Source: Amycolatopsis jejuensis
Lineage (GTDB): Bacteria; Actinomycetota; Actinomycetes; Mycobacteriales; Pseudonocardiaceae
Direction of reading: 5' to 3'
DNA length: 64,000 bases
NCBI RefSeq assembly: GCF_000717335.1
Contig: NZ_JNYZ01000013.1
Location: 132,981 to 196,980, forward strand
Shown piece by piece: positions 36,713 through 45,294 of this stretch. Numbering within the stretch: position 1 is the first letter of the stretch; each line of letters begins with the position of its first letter. Both the position numbers and the translations under genes were made by a program. The notes beneath the pieces were generated by a model. That model was not told the origin of the DNA, did not search any database, and saw only the letters and a program-made list of their open reading frames with translations.

Positions 36713-38812
36713 TCAAGCCGGGGTGATGACGTAGTTCGCGAATTCGTCGACGCGCAGCCGCTGTCCCGGACGGACCGCCACGGTCGTCGTGGTGAGCTCG
36801 ACGACGGCAGGCCCGTCGATCCGGGTGCCCGGCTGCAATCCGGCCGAGGTGAACACCGGGGTGGGCCGGGACTCCTTCAGCTCGTACCAGTAGACCGACC
36901 TTTTCGCGGACGGCTGCGCGGTTCCCGTCGACAGCGGATGGCGGGCGATGGCCGGTTTGCGCCGGACGCCGTAGGCCTGCACCCGGAAGTTGATGCACTC
37001 GACGCCCGCTTCGCGGAAAGCGCTGCCCTCCCCGTAAAGGCGTTCGTACTGTTGCTCGAACGCATCGACGACCCCCTCGATGGCCGCCGCATCCAGACGC
37101 CCGCCTGGTACCGGAACCACGACGACATTCGTCTGGGTCGCATACCGCAGCTCGGCGTAGCGTTCGACAACTCGGGCGTCCTCGGCGACGCCGTCCCCGT
37201 CGAAGCGCTCACGGGCCCTGCCTTCGAGTGTGCCGAACACCTCGGCGAGGGCATCGGTGTCGAACGGCGCCTTCATCGGGCTGGACAGTTCGTGAGTGTG
37301 GTGTACGTCGGAGCCGGCGATGCCCCACGCGGAGAAGACCGACGCCAGCTCGCCGCCGGGAACGACCATGGAGGTGATGCCGAGCTTCGGCGCGTAGGCG
37401 GTGCCGTGGAGCGGGCCGCCGCCACCGTAAAGGAATGCGGTGAAGTCCCGGGGGTCGTGCCCGCGCTCCACTGTCTGCTGGCGCATGGTGTCGGCCATGT
37501 GGTTGTCGGCGATCTCGACGATTGCCGCCGCGGCCTCCTCGACCGACAGGCCGAGCGGCTTGCCGACCTTCTCCTCGATGGCACGGGGGGCCCCCGCCAC
37601 GTCGAGCCGCATGCTTCCGCCGAGGAAGAAGTCAGGGTCGATGAAGCCGAGGACGAGGTCGGCGTCGGTGACGGTGGGGTACTCGCCGCCCTTGCCGTAA
37701 CAGACCGGGCCGGGGACCGCGCCCGCGCTTTCCGGGCCGACGCTGAGCAGCCCGGCCACCTCGTCGACGCGCGCGATACTGCCGCCGCCGGCGCCGATCG
37801 AGACCACGTCGACGATCGGAAGGTAGAGCTGATGCTGGTGGACGACCGCGGTCGGGGTGAGCACGGGTTTGCCGTTCACCAGCAGGCCCATGTCGAACGT
37901 CGTGCCGCCGACGTCGGTGCAGATGACGTTCGAGAGGCCCATCGCTTCGGCGAGCACCTTCGCCCCGAGCACGCCGCCCGCCGGACCCGACCCGATGAGG
38001 TTCACCGGCCGCGACGTGACGTGGACGGAACGGTCCAGCCCGCCGTTGCCCTGCATGACCAGAACGCGATCCGGGGCGAGCCCGCCGGCAGACAGGCGGT
38101 CCTCGAGCCGGTCGAGGTGAGAGCTGGCGACCGGGGCCATCGCCGCGTTGTAGGCCGAGGTCGTCATCCGTTCGTACTCACCCATCTTGGGCGCGAGCTC
38201 GCTGGACAGCGTCACCGGCAGGCCGGGCGCGACCTCGGCCGCGATCTCCCGGACGCGCTGCTCGTGGGCGTCATTCCGGAACGACCACAGCAGACACACC
38301 GCCAGCGACTCGGCGCCGGCGTCGACCAGTTCCGCGACGGTGGCGCGGACCTGGTCCTCGTCGAGCGGAGCCAGCACCTGGCCCTTCCAGTCGACTCGCT
38401 CGCGCAGTTCCTTGACCATCCGGCGGTTACGCGGGATCAGCGGGGTGGGCTTACGGCGTTCGGCGAACCGCCGGAGGCTCTCGGTGCCCAAGCCGTTGGT
38501 CCGGCTCGCCGCCCGCGCGATGAACATCGTGCTGGCGAATCCCTGTGTCGTGATGATCCCGGTGTTCGCCGCCTGCCCGGTGGCGATCGCGTTGACGACA
38601 ATCGTTGTCCCGTAAAGGAAAGCGTCGGTGTCGGACAGCAACCGGTCGTCGATGCCGAGCTTGCCTGCCGCATCGGCCACGCTGTCGAGGACACCCCCGA
38701 CGAACTCCGGCGGCGTCGAGGAGCGCTTCCCGATCGTGACCCTGCCGTCCTGGTCCATCACGACGGTGTCGGTGAAGGTACCGCCGGTGTCGGTGCCGAT
38801 GACGTACGACAT
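36713..38812 (-). CDS. HyuA-type (hydantoinase/acetone carboxylase beta-like) ATPase subunit
   Basis: A 699-aa hydantoinase A / oxoprolinase family protein. The N-terminal ATP site is MSYVIGTDTGGTFTDTVVMD; a second ASKHA nucleotide motif is ICTDVGGTTFDMGLL, and DVVSIGAGGGSIARVDE follows. The C-terminal part has the family's ATT-rich end (ELTTTTVAVRPGQ). It is the ATP-using partner of HyuB; together they activate a carbonyl for ring opening or carboxylation. ATG 38812 lies two bases after the stop of the acyl-CoA ligase, and HyuB starts 17 bp further on. Confidence 0.9.
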   Translation of the reverse strand: MSYVIGTDTGGTFTDTVVMDQDGRVTIGKRSSTPPEFVGGVLDSVADAAGKLGIDDRLLSDTDAFLYGTTIVVNAIATGQAANTGIITTQGFASTMFIARAASRTNGLGTESLRRFAERRKPTPLIPRNRRMVKELRERVDWKGQVLAPLDEDQVRATVAELVDAGAESLAVCLLWSFRNDAHEQRVREIAAEVAPGLPVTLSSELAPKMGEYERMTTSAYNAAMAPVASSHLDRLEDRLSAGGLAPDRVLVMQGNGGLDRSVHVTSRPVNLIGSGPAGGVLGAKVLAEAMGLSNVICTDVGGTTFDMGLLVNGKPVLTPTAVVHQHQLYLPIVDVVSIGAGGGSIARVDEVAGLLSVGPESAGAVPGPVCYGKGGEYPTVTDADLVLGFIDPDFFLGGSMRLDVAGAPRAIEEKVGKPLGLSVEEAAAAIVEIADNHMADTMRQQTVERGHDPRDFTAFLYGGGGPLHGTAYAPKLGITSMVVPGGELASVFSAWGIAGSDVHHTHELSSPMKAPFDTDALAEVFGTLEGRARERFDGDGVAEDARVVERYAELRYATQTNVVVVPVPGGRLDAAAIEGVVDAFEQQYERLYGEGSAFREAGVECINFRVQAYGVRRKPAIARHPLSTGTAQPSAKRSVYWYELKESRPTPVFTSAGLQPGTRIDGPAVVELTTTTVAVRPGQRLRVDEFANYVITPA

Positions 38813-38814
38813 CT

Positions 38815-40467
38815 TCAGTCCTGCTTCCTCGTGGAGTGCGGAATCGCCGGGGCGATCGGATCGGGGTGGCCGGTGCCGGCCAGCTCGCGCAGGACGCCCT
38901 TGCGGATCTTTCCTGCGGGCGTGAGCGGCAGTTCGTCGACGACGACGATTTCCTCCGGCACCTTGTAATCGGCCAGCTGGCTCCGGCAGCGCGCGATCAG
39001 GTCGGCCGGATCGACCCGACGGCCCGGCTCGGCAACGACGTACACCCGGCCGACCTCGCCGAACATCGGATGCGGGATGCCGATCACCGCACACATCGCC
39101 ACCGATTCCTGACCGGCCAGGAAGTTCTCGATCTCGGCGGGGTAGACGTTGTACCCGCCGCGGACGTACATCTCTTTCCGCCGCCCGCGCAGTTCGACGT
39201 GGCCATCGGGCCGGATGACAGCCATGTCGCCGGTGGCGAGCCACCCGCCGGGCCGGAACACCGCGTCGTTTTCCTCGGGGAGGGCAAGGTAGCCCGCGGC
39301 AAGGCACTCGCCGGACACCTGCAGCTCGCCTTCGGCACCGGCGGCAAGGATGGCCCCGGAGTCGTCCACGACGCGCACGGCGAACTCGCCGATCGGAACG
39401 CCGACCGTCTCGGCGAGAGTGCGCGGATCGTCGTCCGGCGCCGAGATGACGCACGCGCCGGAGGTCTCCGACAGACCGTAGAGATTCGCCAGCCGGACCC
39501 CGGGAAAACTGCCGGTGATGCGGTCGGCCAGCGCTGGTTCGAGGTTGGCACCGCCGACCACGCACAGCCGCACCGACGACGTGTCCGTTTCGGCGAACTC
39601 GGGCAGCCCGAGCATCATCGCGTACATCGTCGGGACTCCCGTGAAGACCGAAACCCGGCGCTCGGTGATGATCCGCGCCGCGACCTTCGGGTGGAAGCTC
39701 GGGATCACGGCGACCGCACTGCCGGCGAGCATCGCGGCGGTCAGCGTGCAGGTCACGCCCCCGACGTGGTTGAACGGCAGCTGCCCCATCGCGACGTCGT
39801 CCGAGGTCAGCCCGAAGTTGGCCACCTGGGCGGTCGCCGACGCGAGGATGCTCGCCTGCGTGAGGAGCGCGCCTTTCGGGTGCCCGGTGGTGCCGGAGGT
39901 GTAGAGGATGACCACGGGGTCGGCCGGGCGGATCAGCTCGCCGGCCCGGCGCAGCGCGGCCTGGTCCGCGGGCCCCGCCGACACGTCGTCCCAGGTACGG
40001 CTCCCGGCGAACCCCGCACCGCCGAGAAAAACGAACTCCCGCACCGACGGCAGCCGGTTGCGCAGCCCGTCCAGCATCGCGACGAAGTCGAACCCGCCGT
40101 GCTCGGCCGCGCAGATCACGATGCGCGCTCCGGACTGGTTGATCATGTACTCGAACTCGCGCTCCCGGTACACGACGTTCAGCGCGACGACCGGAGCGCC
40201 GATTTTCGCTGCCGCAAGCCAAGTCACGGCCCACTCCGCCGAGTTCGGCGCCGCGATGGCGATCGGGTCGCCGCGGCCGGCCCCGGCTGCCAGGAGGGTG
40301 GTGGCCAACCGGTCGCTTGCCTCGTGCACGGCGGCGTAAGTCCAGTCCCGTGCGTCCGTCAGCAGGAACGGTGCGCCCGGCCGCGCCCGGCTCTGGGCGT
40401 CGATGGCCGCAGCCAGGGTCGTGGCCGGGTAGCCGGATGGCGAATGGTCCACGCACAACTCGGTCAT
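38815..40467 (-). CDS. AMP-dependent acyl-CoA ligase
   Basis: A 550-aa ANL-superfamily ligase. Seen are the P-loop VVILYTSGTTGHPKGALL, YGLSETSGACVI, GWLATGDMAVIRPDG (hinge region) and the C-terminal lysine in DELPLTPAGKIRKGVL. It joins an acid to CoA through an acyl-AMP. ATG 40467 is preferred: AAAGGAG sits six bases upstream; the ATG at 40473 abuts the same signal. First gene of a minus-strand operon with hyuA, hyuB and the TIGR03084 and enoyl-CoA hydratase genes, a layout seen in aromatic ketone degradation. Confidence 0.92.
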   Translation of the reverse strand: MTELCVDHSPSGYPATTLAAAIDAQSRARPGAPFLLTDARDWTYAAVHEASDRLATTLLAAGAGRGDPIAIAAPNSAEWAVTWLAAAKIGAPVVALNVVYREREFEYMINQSGARIVICAAEHGGFDFVAMLDGLRNRLPSVREFVFLGGAGFAGSRTWDDVSAGPADQAALRRAGELIRPADPVVILYTSGTTGHPKGALLTQASILASATAQVANFGLTSDDVAMGQLPFNHVGGVTCTLTAAMLAGSAVAVIPSFHPKVAARIITERRVSVFTGVPTMYAMMLGLPEFAETDTSSVRLCVVGGANLEPALADRITGSFPGVRLANLYGLSETSGACVISAPDDDPRTLAETVGVPIGEFAVRVVDDSGAILAAGAEGELQVSGECLAAGYLALPEENDAVFRPGGWLATGDMAVIRPDGHVELRGRRKEMYVRGGYNVYPAEIENFLAGQESVAMCAVIGIPHPMFGEVGRVYVVAEPGRRVDPADLIARCRSQLADYKVPEEIVVVDELPLTPAGKIRKGVLRELAGTGHPDPIAPAIPHSTRKQD

Positions 40468-40666
40468 CGTCATCTCCTTTGAGGTGGCCGCCGCGCAGGC
40501 GCCTGCCCCCCAGCCGGCGCGGCTCATCATGACCCAACATGACTGGACTGTCAATTAAAAGAAGAGGGGTCGACCTGGAGCTGAGGATGGACTTGAGCCT
40601 TGGCGGAAACCAACGAGGGAAATGATGTTGACTACTTCGTCATGAATGGTGCTGCGTCGGAAACAG

Positions 40667-40704
40667 CGATGCCCCAGGTCGAGATCACTCGACCTGGGGC
40701 ATCG
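40667..40704. terminator. Strong hairpin terminator
   Basis: A 17-bp perfect stem (CGATGCCCCAGGTCGAG, 40667-40683) with a four-base loop, 18 bp beyond the stop codon of the minus-strand SCO5389-type gene. No long T run, common for high-GC actinomycete terminators. Confidence 0.8.
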
Positions 40705-40721
40705 TGCTGGTTGCTACGGAG

Positions 40722-41126
40722 CTAGCAGTCCCGCAGTTCCGGGCTCTGGTTCAGCAACTGCCCACGCGGGGAGACGAACGCGCGGTACCGCTGACCGTCC
40801 ACTTCGGACTTGCGGAACACCGCGATCCGGTGGCAGTTCTGGAAAGCCAGCTTCACGCCGAAGTGCCGCTCCAGTCCGCCGCGGATGGCGTCGGAGGCCA
40901 GGGCTCGCAGGAGCTGGCCGCGGGCGGCCTCGTCCGGTGGTGGGGTCTCGTTGTCGGCGAAGCCGTCCGGCGCGCCGTCGGCCTCGGCGATGACGCCGGT
41001 GATGACCTCCCATGCGTACGGCAGCGACTCCCGTACGCAGGCCACGAACTCGGCGTCGGAGACCTCCCCGCGCTCGGCCTTCTCCAGCAGCGCGGGCGAT
41101 ACGTCCAGAGACAAGACAACCTCCAT
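40722..41126 (-). CDS. SCO5389 family protein
   Basis: A 134-aa conserved actinobacterial protein: LSLDVSPALLEKAERGEVSD, CVRESLPYAWEVI, ETPPPDEAARGQLLRALASD, HFGVKLAFQNCHRIAVF and the strictly conserved ending RGQLLNQSPELRDC. No membrane or signal segment; predicted soluble. Function unknown. ATG at 41126; homologues often start four residues later at the Leu-Ser-Leu-Asp strand, so the first MEVV is slightly long. Preceded by GGGGAACC. Confidence 0.85.
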   Translation of the reverse strand: MEVVLSLDVSPALLEKAERGEVSDAEFVACVRESLPYAWEVITGVIAEADGAPDGFADNETPPPDEAARGQLLRALASDAIRGGLERHFGVKLAFQNCHRIAVFRKSEVDGQRYRAFVSPRGQLLNQSPELRDC

Positions 41127-41240
41127 GGTGAGTGGTTCCCCTCCTGGCTACCGGCGCCCGGACCGGCCGACAAGAGAAAACGAGTTTCATCACCACTTCG
41201 GTGGATCACTCCCACCGGAACAGCCGTACCCGGCCGAAGT

Positions 41241-41291
41241 CCGTGAAGGGAACCATGAGGGAATCTGATTCCGTGAAGGTGGCCTTCACGG
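41241..41291. repeat. Intergenic hairpin repeat
   Basis: A 9-bp perfect hairpin CCGTGAAGG-TGG-CCTTCACGG (41271-41291), with a partial copy CCGTGAAGGG at 41241-41250. Between convergent-orientation neighbours it lies downstream of the fprA-type gene and upstream of the SCO5389-type gene (both minus). Could serve as terminator for fprA or be a dispersed repeat. Confidence 0.5.
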
Positions 41292-41310
41292 ACCGCGGGG
41301 GCAGCGGGGT

Positions 41311-42663
41311 CTAGGAGCGCGAGATGCGCACCATGTCTTCCCGTTCCACGACCTTGATCCGCTCCCGGCCGTGCGGCTCGCCGAGGGACTTCTCGTGCGC
41401 GTCGAGCTTGCCCCAGCCTGCCCACGTCGTGAACTCGATACCGCGGGCATCCAGGAACTCGAGAATGGCGTCCGGGGACGCGTGTTGCGGCGCGGCCAGC
41501 GTGTCCGCGTCGGCCAGCAGGTTTGCCACCGTCTCCGCCGCGTCGCCCTTCGTGTGGCCGATCAGGCCGACCGGGCCGCGCTTGATCCAGCCGGTCACGT
41601 ACACCCCGGGGACCTGGTTCTCGTCGATGTCCAGCACCCGGCCGCCCTGGTTCGGGATCACGCCCGACGTGTGGTCGAACGGGATTTCCGCCAGATGCGA
41701 AGACAGGTAACCCACCGCGCGGTACACCGCCTGCACGTCCCAGTCGTGGAATTCGCCGGTACCCACCACGCTGCCGTCGCGGTATTCGGTGCGTTCCGTG
41801 CGCAACCCGGCCACCCGGCCGTCCTCACCGAGCACCTCGACCGGGGAATGGAAGAAGTGCAGGTGGAGCCGCCGCGGTCGGGTACCCTCGTCGCGGATTG
41901 CCCACTCCTGCAACGTTTTCACGACCATGTCGGTCTGCTTCGACGACCGCAGCTGCGCGACACTCGCCTCGTCGAACTCCATGTCCTCGGGGTGCACGAT
42001 CACCTCGACGTTCGGCGAATGGTCCAGTTCGCGCAGTTCCAGCGGCGAGAACTTCGCCTGCGCCGGACCGCGGCGGCCGAATACGTGCACGTCGGTGACC
42101 GGGCTGGCCCGCAGACCCTCGTACACGTTCGCCGGGATGTCCGTGGGCAGCAGCTCGTCGGCCGTCTTCGCCAGCACGCGTGCCACGTCCAGCGCGACAT
42201 TCCCGACCCCGAGCACCGCGACCGACGACGCATTCAGCGGCCAGGTCCGCGGCACGTCCGGATGGCCGTCGTACCAGGACACGAAGTCGGCGGCGCCGTG
42301 GCTGCCGTCGAGGTCGATGCCGGGGAGGTCGAGCGCGCGGTCGGCCATTGCGCCGGTGGCGAAGATGACCGCGTCGTAGAACTCGCGCAGGTCGTCGAGC
42401 TTGAGGTCGGTCCCGTAGTCGACGTTGCCGAGCAGCCGGATGTTCGGCCGGTCCAGCACCTTGTGCAGGGCGGTCACGATGCCCTTGATCCGGGGGTGGT
42501 CGGGCGCGACGCCGTAGCGGATCAGCCCGAACGGCGCAGGCATGCGCTCGAACAGGTCGACCTCGACGGGGGCATCGGACTTGTCCAGCAGATCGGCAGC
42601 GTAGATGCCGGCGGGACCGGCGCCGACCACGGCGACTCGAAGGGTTCGGCTCACCGGACCCAC
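41311..42663 (-). CDS. fprA: FprA-type ferredoxin/flavodoxin-NADP reductase
   Basis: A 450-aa adrenodoxin-reductase-like flavoprotein. The FAD-binding Rossmann motif is VAVVGAGPAGIYAADLL (residues 10-26), followed by PFGLIRYGVAPDHPRIK. The NADP domain has VLGVGNVALDVARVL, and FGRRGPAQAKFSPLELREL and WIKRGPVGLIGHTKGDA are family signatures. It passes electrons from NADPH to ferredoxin for P450s and others. GTG 42663 or 42654 is the start. A 20-bp palindrome lies just upstream (42667-42686). Confidence 0.93.
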   Translation of the reverse strand: MGPVSRTLRVAVVGAGPAGIYAADLLDKSDAPVEVDLFERMPAPFGLIRYGVAPDHPRIKGIVTALHKVLDRPNIRLLGNVDYGTDLKLDDLREFYDAVIFATGAMADRALDLPGIDLDGSHGAADFVSWYDGHPDVPRTWPLNASSVAVLGVGNVALDVARVLAKTADELLPTDIPANVYEGLRASPVTDVHVFGRRGPAQAKFSPLELRELDHSPNVEVIVHPEDMEFDEASVAQLRSSKQTDMVVKTLQEWAIRDEGTRPRRLHLHFFHSPVEVLGEDGRVAGLRTERTEYRDGSVVGTGEFHDWDVQAVYRAVGYLSSHLAEIPFDHTSGVIPNQGGRVLDIDENQVPGVYVTGWIKRGPVGLIGHTKGDAAETVANLLADADTLAAPQHASPDAILEFLDARGIEFTTWAGWGKLDAHEKSLGEPHGRERIKVVEREDMVRISRS

Positions 42664-42666
42664 GGT

Positions 42667-42686
42667 AAGTTAGGTGATCCTAACTT
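42667..42686. promoter_or_regulatory. Palindromic operator-like site between fprA and pabA
   Basis: AAGTTAGG-TGAT-CCTAACTT, a perfect inverted repeat with 8-bp arms, four bases from the fprA start. It shares TTAGG / CCTAA halves with IdeR/DtxR iron boxes but with a 4-bp rather than 9-bp centre, so it is iron-box-like, not canonical. Could control fprA, pabA, or both. Confidence 0.5.
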
Positions 42687-42738
42687 TCACTGTGATCTGG
42701 CGTACGGTCCACCAGGTGGGAGCGGCTAAGCTGACCGC

Positions 42739-43383
42739 ATGCGCGTTCTCGTCGTCGACAACTACGACAGCTTCGTCTACAACCTCGTCCAGTACCTGGC
42801 GCAGCTCGGCGCCGACTGCACGGTGTGGCGCAACGACGTCGTGGACCTCGAGCGCGTACCGGAATTCGACGCGGTGCTCGTCTCTCCCGGTCCCGGCACG
42901 CCGGAACGTGCAGGTCAGAGCATTGACGTGATCGCGAAGTGTGCCGAAACCCGCACGCCGATGCTCGGGGTCTGTCTCGGTCACCAGGCGCTGGGCGTGC
43001 ACTTCGGCGCCACCGTCGACCGCGCGCCCGAGCTGCTGCACGGCAAGACCAGCCAGGTGCAGCACACCGGTGCTGGGGTCCTCGCCGGGCTGCCGGACGA
43101 GTTCACCGCCACCCGTTACCACTCGCTCACCGTGCTGCCCGAAACCATCGATGCGGCGGTCTTCGAGGTCACCGGTACCACCGGGACCGGCATCGTGATG
43201 GGTATGCGCCACCGCGAACTTCCGCTGGAAGGCGTGCAGTTCCACCCGGAGTCGGTGCTCACCGAGGGCGGGCACCGGATGCTGGCGAACTGGATGGCCT
43301 CGGCCGGGCATCCGGTCGCCCCCGCGGTGGTCGACGAGCTGGAACGGGCCACCCGCGCACTGCAGAAGGCCGCCGCTGCGTGA
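42739..43383 (+). CDS. pabA: Aminodeoxychorismate/anthranilate synthase glutaminase subunit
   Basis: A 214-aa class I glutamine amidotransferase (TrpG/PabA). MRVLVVDNYDSFVYNLVQYL opens it; the catalytic Cys79 is in GVCLGHQALG, and His169 and Glu171 in VQFHPESVL. It supplies ammonia from glutamine for p-aminobenzoate (folate) and possibly anthranilate. This gene normally sits between crgA and pknB, as in mycobacteria. A TAAGCT six bases before the ATG suggests a leaderless promoter. The next gene overlaps its stop (GTGA). Confidence 0.92.
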   Translation: MRVLVVDNYDSFVYNLVQYLAQLGADCTVWRNDVVDLERVPEFDAVLVSPGPGTPERAGQSIDVIAKCAETRTPMLGVCLGHQALGVHFGATVDRAPELLHGKTSQVQHTGAGVLAGLPDEFTATRYHSLTVLPETIDAAVFEVTGTTGTGIVMGMRHRELPLEGVQFHPESVLTEGGHRMLANWMASAGHPVAPAVVDELERATRALQKAAAA

Positions 43384-44192
43384 CGCCGCTGCTGCGGCTC
43401 ACCGGGGTCGGCAAGCGGTACGGCAGCGGGGAACCGGTGCTGGCGCACGTGGATCTCGCGGTGCCCGCCGGACGGGTCATCGGCGTCCTCGGCACGAACG
43501 GGTCCGGCAAGTCCACGCTGCTGCGGATCATGGCCGGGGTGTCGCGGGCGTCGTACGGCGAGGTCGCCGGGCGCCCGGCGGTCGGGTACCTGCCGGACCG
43601 GTTTCCCGGCGGCCAGCGGCTGAGCGCACGGGCGTACCTGCGGCATCTCGCCCGGATCCGCGGAATCCGCGACCTTTCGGTGATCGATCCGCTGCTCGAA
43701 CGGCTCGCGCTGGTCGGCGGTCCGGACGCGCCGCTGCGCACGCTGTCGAAGGGCAACGCGCAGAAAATCGGCCTGGCACAAGCGGTTCTGGCCGCGCCGG
43801 ACCTGCTGGTCCTGGACGAACCGTGGTCCGGCCTCGACGTCGGCGCGCATGCGGTACTCGGCGAACTCGTCGCGGAGACCCGGGCACGCGGCGCGAGCGT
43901 CGTGTTCACCGATCACCGCGCGGCCGTCGTACGCGAGCATGCCGACGACGTCCACCGTCTCGAGTCCGGACGGCTTGCCCTGCTGGACGTCCAGCCCGAG
44001 CACACGCGCATCACGCTGCTGCCGCTGTCCGCCGAATTCGGTGACTGGACGGCAGAACCCGGCGTACACACGGCTGTCGACGAGGGTGATTGCGTTGTGC
44101 TGACAGTCGACGCGAAGCACGCCGACGCAGTTCTGCTGCGCGCGCTTTCCGGCGGCTGGTCAGTGCGGGAGGTGACGCCGTGCTCGCCGTAA
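43380..44192 (+). CDS. ABC transporter ATP-binding protein
   Basis: A 270-aa ABC ATPase. Walker A GTNGSGKST, Walker B LLVLDEPWSGLD, the H-loop in VVFTDHRAAV, and signature LSKGNAQKIGLAQAV, where LSKGN replaces the common LSGGQ, as in several drug/lipid exporters. The C-terminal 80 residues are an extra domain. GTG start overlaps the pabA stop (GTGA) and the gene overlaps the following membrane gene by 13 bp, so all three are translated together. Cargo unknown. Confidence 0.9.
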   Translation: MTPLLRLTGVGKRYGSGEPVLAHVDLAVPAGRVIGVLGTNGSGKSTLLRIMAGVSRASYGEVAGRPAVGYLPDRFPGGQRLSARAYLRHLARIRGIRDLSVIDPLLERLALVGGPDAPLRTLSKGNAQKIGLAQAVLAAPDLLVLDEPWSGLDVGAHAVLGELVAETRARGASVVFTDHRAAVVREHADDVHRLESGRLALLDVQPEHTRITLLPLSAEFGDWTAEPGVHTAVDEGDCVVLTVDAKHADAVLLRALSGGWSVREVTPCSP

Positions 44193-44824
44193 GCCGGTAT
44201 TACTTGGCTCTGCTCGGGCATTCGCAGCGGTATCTACCGGCAGTGCTCGCGTACCTCACGCTGTGCGCAATCCTTTACGCCGACCCGAGTTCCCCCGCGC
44301 TCCCGCTGTACGGCGTGAGTGGCGCTGGTGTCCTCGTCGTCGGCTGCTGGCTCACGATCGCCTTGCTGGACATCGAAGATCCCGTACAGCGTCTGATCAC
44401 CCTCAACCACGCCGGCGCCCGCCAGAAGACCATCGGCGGCGCCGTGCTGGCAGTGTTCGGCTGCACTCTCGTGTGCACGCTGGCGACGGTCGCGTGGGCG
44501 GTGTCCCGGCCGGGACAGCTGCGCTGGCAGATCGCGGGCACCGGGCTGGCCACGCACCTCGCATGCGCCCTGCTGGGCATCGCGATCGGCCTGCCGTGCT
44601 CGCGGCTGCTGGTGTCACGGATCGGCTGGACGGTGCTCGCCGCGGTACTGATCCTCGGCGCGGTGCTGCTCGGCAAGTGGGTCCCGCTCGTGCACCCGCT
44701 TCTGGAAGCCCTCACGAGCGGCACCCCGTACGGCGGCCCGCTCGCCTTAGCCGCGATCACGTCGGTGCTGGCCCTGGCACTGAGCGCGACTGCGGTCGGG
44801 GTCCTGTCGGCACGCCGGTCCTGA
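44180..44824 (+). CDS. ABC transporter membrane protein
   Basis: A 214-aa protein with about six transmembrane helices (for example LPAVLAYLTLCAILY, VLVVGCWLTIALLD, TVLAAVLILGAVLLG, ALAAITSVLALALSATAV). It overlaps the ATPase gene and has GGGAGGTGA before its GTG, so it is the permease of the same two-gene exporter. No family match beyond that can be read. Confidence 0.8.
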   Translation: MLAVSRYYLALLGHSQRYLPAVLAYLTLCAILYADPSSPALPLYGVSGAGVLVVGCWLTIALLDIEDPVQRLITLNHAGARQKTIGGAVLAVFGCTLVCTLATVAWAVSRPGQLRWQIAGTGLATHLACALLGIAIGLPCSRLLVSRIGWTVLAAVLILGAVLLGKWVPLVHPLLEALTSGTPYGGPLALAAITSVLALALSATAVGVLSARRS

Positions 44825-44865
44825 GCGATCCCGGGCTGCATTCTGCAGCATGCAATCTGCGCGCT

Positions 44866-44871
44866 AGAATA
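44866..44871 (+). promoter_or_regulatory. Candidate -10 of the EACC1-caspase module
   Basis: TAGAAT, a close match to the sigma-70 -10, about 60 bp before the EACC1 start. It lies next to dyad symmetry around GCATTCTGCAGCATGC. The -35 is weak. Confidence 0.35.
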
Positions 44872-44932
44872 TCCGCTCTGATCTGGGGCGGACCCGAGAT
44901 TCCTTGCCCCATGGGCAATGGGAGGTCTTGTG

Positions 44933-45289
44933 GTGTCTGGCACCATCCTGCTCGCAGTGCCGGGAGCTGCCGATGACGAGCTCCGGCAGCTCGCTGCTTG
45001 GCTGCGAGACGAGGACGAATTGCGTGGCCGGGTCCGGGCGCCGGATTCACCTCCTCGGCCAGGCGAGATGGGTGGCGTGCTCGAGACCATCGAAGTGGTC
45101 GTGACCAGTGGCGCAGCAACCACGCTGTGCCGGTCGTTGTTCGATTGGCTGGCTCGTCGACGGGACGCACGCAAGGTATCTCTCAAGCTGGTCCGGGGAG
45201 AGGAGACCCTTGAGCTGAGCTGTGGCTCCGAAGACGACGCCACGCGGGTGATTTCGGCTGCGCGGGACTTCTTCGGGCAGGATTCCTGA
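44933..45289 (+). CDS. EACC1-like effector-associated protein (first copy)
   Basis: A 118-aa protein. VSGTILLAVPGAADDELRQL opens it, followed by AAWLRDEDELRGRV, a central beta segment (ETIEVVVTSGAATTLCRSLFDWL) and a C-terminal VSLKLVRGEETLELSCG. This matches the effector-associated constant component EACC1, found next to caspase, trypsin and other effectors in predicted actinobacterial conflict systems. GTG 44933 has GGGAGG seven bases upstream. The caspase gene begins six bases after its stop. A second EACC1-like gene lies at 46776. Confidence 0.75.
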   Translation: MSGTILLAVPGAADDELRQLAAWLRDEDELRGRVRAPDSPPRPGEMGGVLETIEVVVTSGAATTLCRSLFDWLARRRDARKVSLKLVRGEETLELSCGSEDDATRVISAARDFFGQDS

Positions 45290-45294
45290 TCGCC

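Noticed and set aside
42667..42686. A canonical IdeR/DtxR iron box
   Set aside because: The arm spacing is 4 bp rather than the 9 bp of the 19-bp consensus; called only iron-box-like.
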